The position numbers and the translations under genes were made by a program. This document shows, piece after piece, positions 60,833 to 64,000 of a stretch of DNA of 64,000 bases. Source of the DNA: Schizochytrium sp. TIO01 (taxonomy: Eukaryota > Sar > Bigyra > Thraustochytrida > Thraustochytriidae); NCBI GenBank assembly GCA_004764695.1, contig SMSO01000034.1, positions 1,629,501 through 1,693,500 on the forward strand, given 5' to 3'. The notes below the pieces were generated by a model, which saw nothing but the letters and a program-made list of their open reading frames with translations, was not told the origin of the DNA and did not search any database. Position 1 is the stretch's first letter; each line of letters begins with the position of its first letter.

Positions 60833-63388
60833 TTAGGCACGGAACTCAAGGCGCAGGCTTCGGATGTTTCTTTCATCATTATCTTCCGCAAGTTCGAGCG
60901 GTGAAGTCAGGTAAATGTGTTCAATGCATCTGGCATGTACCTGAACCCAAACCTCAGGTGAGCTTTGGTCGTCGCCTCCGCGAACACGGACCACACGATA
61001 AGCCGTTTCACTTTCAATTGTCACAAGTCCGTCAGGAGCTACAAAGATCTCGATAGGGCTTGCAACATGGGTTGTTGAAGGGCATAAAAGTGCTTCTGCA
61101 GGGCCAGTCAGTAAGCGATGGCATACAGAGTAGACATCACCCTCAATTACCGTTCGACTGGCAGCAAGAAGAAGTTCACGCGTCCAAAAGTCGATATGAG
61201 AATCATCAAGCAAAGTAACGTCCTCGCCAGCAAGTTGTCGGATTGTGTCGCTTACAATCCCACGTAGCTTCTGCATAAAAGATTCAGTCCGCTCCATACT
61301 GCCAAGGTCATAAGTTGCAGCATTCAGAAGAATGGCCTTTTCACGGCTGAGGTCCTTGAGAACTTGAGTTTGATCAGCCAACATATTGCGAGACTCACGG
61401 TTTGACTTGAGTGGGAGGACAAGTTGGCTTCGGGAGTTTGCTGCGCCAATCAATACATCTTGATAAGACTTGCGAGACTGAGTGGCAGCAAGGTCCTTCT
61501 GCAATTGTGATACCCGGCCCCGTTGGGTTCCATTCATCTCAAGAGAACGCAACTCAAAGCTAGCATTAAGACTTCTCACACTGCTGCATTTAGACGAAAC
61601 TGTGCGATTTCCATCTGACTTAAATGATGAAACAGATTCTGGAGTATCTACTGTTCCGTGAGGCCACTTGAACGGTAACTGACGGCCCGTGGTGCTGCTA
61701 TTGCTATTGTTTGCCTTGCTTCGATGCCGAGAATGCCTTGGCGTGTTTTGTCGCGAGTTGCTCTTGGAGCCCGAATTTTCTTGCTGGTGACGGTGGTAGC
61801 TGTGTTTTTGTGGTGTACGGTAGCGATGAATGCTTGAGTCACCAGAGTCATCCTTGGATTCTGCAGAATAATGGGTCTTACCCTCTTCCTCCTCATCCAT
61901 TTGGCGTTGGGCGAGATGGTCAAGCATACTTTCATGACAAAGCCTAAGCCCGAGCGCAAAGGTCGCGGCTAAGTCTGTGTTGAAGAATTCAAAGATCAGC
62001 GGATTACCGTCCGAAGTAAGGATAGCCACGATAGATTCCTCCCGGTTACGGCAAACTGCCTCGATATTTGTAGCAAGACGATTTCCTGAGCTGACTGAGC
62101 TTGCATCATGGTTCAGCAAAAGAGACATATCCTCGACGCCATGCAAAATAGCAGTCACCTCGCTAAGAGCGAAGCAGGAGATATTGCTGCTCCCACCTAC
62201 CTGCACCTGAGCGGAAGCCTCCATAGTGACAGCAAATGGGTTAGCGTTGCGCTCGAGTGTATCACGGTCCCGCTGATTAATCTGTCGGCAAAGGTCTGCA
62301 GCACCTGCCATAGTTTTTGACCAAAGCAGTTGACCAACCTCCATATCAAAGAGAAGAAATCGTGGGCCACAACCACGCTTCTTTGCAGAATGCTTCATGA
62401 CCATGCTTCCTTGCTGAATGACACGCAGTTGTTCCTGGACAGCCGTGGAATGTGCAATTTGGCGCATCATGCCAGCCCAGTCGCTGGTAGATCGGCTCAG
62501 ACATTGTGCATGGCCTTTCGTGGCTTGTAGTTGAGACTCGATCCACGCGAGCTGGCCGTGCATTCGAGCAATCTCGTCCTGGAGACCTTGGTGCTCATTC
62601 ACAAGAGAAGCATGCGCTTGTTGTAATACCTGGACATTGTCTCCGCTATCATCAAGGTCCTCAGAGGATGAAAATAAGGTCTCAGCTCCATCTGAGAGAT
62701 TATCCTCCGAATCGCTGCCATCAAATTCAATACTTTCCGAATTGAGCTCATCTGGAGATGCCATTGGACGTCGTGTGCGTGTGGACTCTGTAGAGCGTCG
62801 GCGGCCGCTTCCACCGCCAGAGCTGCCAAACGACTTTCGTAGTTGAGCCTCGATGCGTTCGAGCTGCGCACTGAGTCGGCGCTCGGTTCGGGACCGTTGA
62901 TCCAAAGCGCTCTCAATTAACTTCTTGGCCCCCAGCAAAGAGCTGTCAGATCCCTTACGGCGACGTGTCTGGGGTAGGGCTGACGGCGACAAGGCGTCAG
63001 GGCATCCTCCTGTTGACATGCGAAATGAGTTCGACGTGCGCTCTCCAATGCTACGTCTAGATCCACCATTCTTACCCACTGAAGGCGTTGTTGAGCGAGA
63101 TGATGCAGTAGAGTCCGAAATGATGGATGCCATGTTAAGGTCGAGAGGCTCAATATCCACATTTTTGGGTGTACGAGGTGACCGAATTGAAGAAGCATCA
63201 GAGGCTTTCCAGCCACCTGCTAAATTGCTGGATGGTTGCGACGCCTTGGTCCCGCTGCTAGGTCTACTTTCACTCTTGGGCGATTCGGGGAGCTCTGCCC
63301 AGATTTCCTGCAGAGAGGAGATGCTATCCTTGCGTCCATTATTGGATTGGCTGAGTAGTCTTCGGTTGGGATCCATCGTGGATGACAT
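60833..63388 (-). CDS. PH-domain coiled-coil protein
   Basis: The start is the ATG giving MSSTMDPNRR; an earlier in-frame TTG is not used. The product has 851 residues. The N-terminal ~200 are Ser/Arg-rich and disordered. A helical stretch lies near 250-310 (LVNEHQGLQDEIARMHGQLAW). Residues ~320-488 fit a PH fold: GSMVMKHSAKKRGCGPRFLLF, LLWSKT, FALSEVTAILHG, ESIVAILTSDGNPLIFEF and the closing helix TDLAATFALGLRLCHE. This pattern is close to PH domains of phospholipase-C and PRAF/RCC1-type proteins that bind phosphoinositides. The C-terminal part (~600-851) has a conserved look (TYDLGSMERTESFMQKLR, HIDFWTRELLLAASRTV) but no named domain. A membrane-associated scaffold or signalling role is inferred. 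Confidence 0.75.
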   Translation of the reverse strand: MSSTMDPNRRLLSQSNNGRKDSISSLQEIWAELPESPKSESRPSSGTKASQPSSNLAGGWKASDASSIRSPRTPKNVDIEPLDLNMASIISDSTASSRSTTPSVGKNGGSRRSIGERTSNSFRMSTGGCPDALSPSALPQTRRRKGSDSSLLGAKKLIESALDQRSRTERRLSAQLERIEAQLRKSFGSSGGGSGRRRSTESTRTRRPMASPDELNSESIEFDGSDSEDNLSDGAETLFSSSEDLDDSGDNVQVLQQAHASLVNEHQGLQDEIARMHGQLAWIESQLQATKGHAQCLSRSTSDWAGMMRQIAHSTAVQEQLRVIQQGSMVMKHSAKKRGCGPRFLLFDMEVGQLLWSKTMAGAADLCRQINQRDRDTLERNANPFAVTMEASAQVQVGGSSNISCFALSEVTAILHGVEDMSLLLNHDASSVSSGNRLATNIEAVCRNREESIVAILTSDGNPLIFEFFNTDLAATFALGLRLCHESMLDHLAQRQMDEEEEGKTHYSAESKDDSGDSSIHRYRTPQKHSYHRHQQENSGSKSNSRQNTPRHSRHRSKANNSNSSTTGRQLPFKWPHGTVDTPESVSSFKSDGNRTVSSKCSSVRSLNASFELRSLEMNGTQRGRVSQLQKDLAATQSRKSYQDVLIGAANSRSQLVLPLKSNRESRNMLADQTQVLKDLSREKAILLNAATYDLGSMERTESFMQKLRGIVSDTIRQLAGEDVTLLDDSHIDFWTRELLLAASRTVIEGDVYSVCHRLLTGPAEALLCPSTTHVASPIEIFVAPDGLVTIESETAYRVVRVRGGDDQSSPEVWVQVHARCIEHIYLTSPLELAEDNDERNIRSLRLEFRA

Positions 63389-64000
63389 TGCTGCAGATTT
63401 TCTTGGCAGCAAGCAAACCGAGCTTTGCTGCCTATGACCTTAACTCGGTCAATGCGGCCTGGTTTTCCACGACCTCAACGCCGTCTCCCGCGACGGCGTA
63501 GATGAAGTGGATCAATACCGATCTCGCAACAACTGCAAATGTTGTTGCAGTTACGGTTCTAAACACCCTCGTTCAAGTCCTCCTCAGCTCGTTGTTATTG
63601 ACACTATTGCTCTTGCTCTTGCCGTTGTTGTGTTCGGCCACTGCTACGTTTGAAGTTCTTGGATCCTTTTCTCTCGTGTCGTGGCGACCGACTAGCTAAC
63701 GTTTAGCGCAAACTTGTTACTTCAACCTCTCCGTCTGCCCAAAATGGACTCAGTGAGTGGCTGACCGCTTGGTTGCCTGCGAGAGAGCGTGCAACCAGTA
63801 AACTTTGATTGACTTCTTCCCGTAAGTCAATTGACCGTGTCTCGGTTTGATTTTGTATTAATTTTCAGTCACTATCACGTTCCTGAAGTAGCTCTAGAAC
63901 TGCAGGAAATCTAATGAATTCAATCTATTCTATTTGTTGTGCACACCCCACTAGTCTCGCAGCCGGTCTTGGTCAGTCAAGTGCGGACGCTGCCAGTCTT
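63389..64000. other. Right flank, no supported gene
   Basis: Contains the presumed promoter of the PH gene (minus strand). A 65-codon Leu-rich frame at 63502-63699 starts at ATG and is hydrophobic, but it is too short and unconserved-looking to call. Confidence 0.4.

Noticed and set aside
63502-63699. Leu-rich 65-codon frame with an ATG
   Set aside because: Hydrophobic low-complexity sequence lying in the presumed promoter of the PH gene, with no supporting feature.

Overview
The window is nuclear DNA of a unicellular eukaryote. Its large genes are single uninterrupted reading frames that use TAA, TAG and TGA as stops. The spacers are AT-rich and full of microsatellites. The products are eukaryotic: coronin-7, SKP1, MRT4, JmjC, EF-hand, RING, RING-CH and ankyrin proteins. 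An intron-poor genome with this content fits a stramenopile, most likely a labyrinthulomycete/thraustochytrid. That placement is inference; only the eukaryotic origin is firm.

Layout. 1-10.3 kb: a multi-pass membrane RING protein (-), a tandem coronin-7 protein (+) and a membrane-anchored UDP-galactopyranose mutase with an extra C-terminal domain (-). 10.3-18 kb: a microsatellite-dense gene desert with short exon-like traces. 18-19.1 kb: an unrecognised membrane-anchored acidic coiled-coil protein (-). 19.8-21.2 kb: a decayed retrotransposon with gag-like sequence, zinc knuckles and a retropepsin-like stretch. 23.9-29.6 kb: three SKP1 paralogues in tandem (+) with a RING-CH membrane protein between the first and second. 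32.3-38 kb: a membrane-anchored JmjC oxygenase (+) converging on a large EF-hand protein (-). 38.5-44 kb: two Old Yellow Enzyme paralogues in divergent orientation, 3 kb apart. 45.4-50.4 kb: a double-hotdog thioesterase-like protein and a protein joining a TIR-like domain to eight kinesin-light-chain-type TPRs. 50.7-63.4 kb: a 2192-residue Ser/Asp/Glu-rich ankyrin protein (-), ribosome assembly factor MRT4 (+) and a PH-domain coiled-coil protein (-).

This is a eukaryotic neighbourhood with no operon logic. Related functions sit together only where genes were duplicated locally (SKP1 x3, OYE x2); the RING-CH gene among the SKP1 copies makes a loose ubiquitin-ligase cluster. The best candidates for new biology are the TIR-like/TPR protein, the lumen-facing UDP-galactopyranose mutase fusion, the coronin-7 with a WASP-like acidic tail, and the SKP1 paralogues with altered F-box-binding ends.

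Where a longer frame was open upstream without an ATG, I placed the start at the first good ATG (coronin, RING-CH, JmjC, hotdog, TIR-like/TPR, MRT4 and PH genes).
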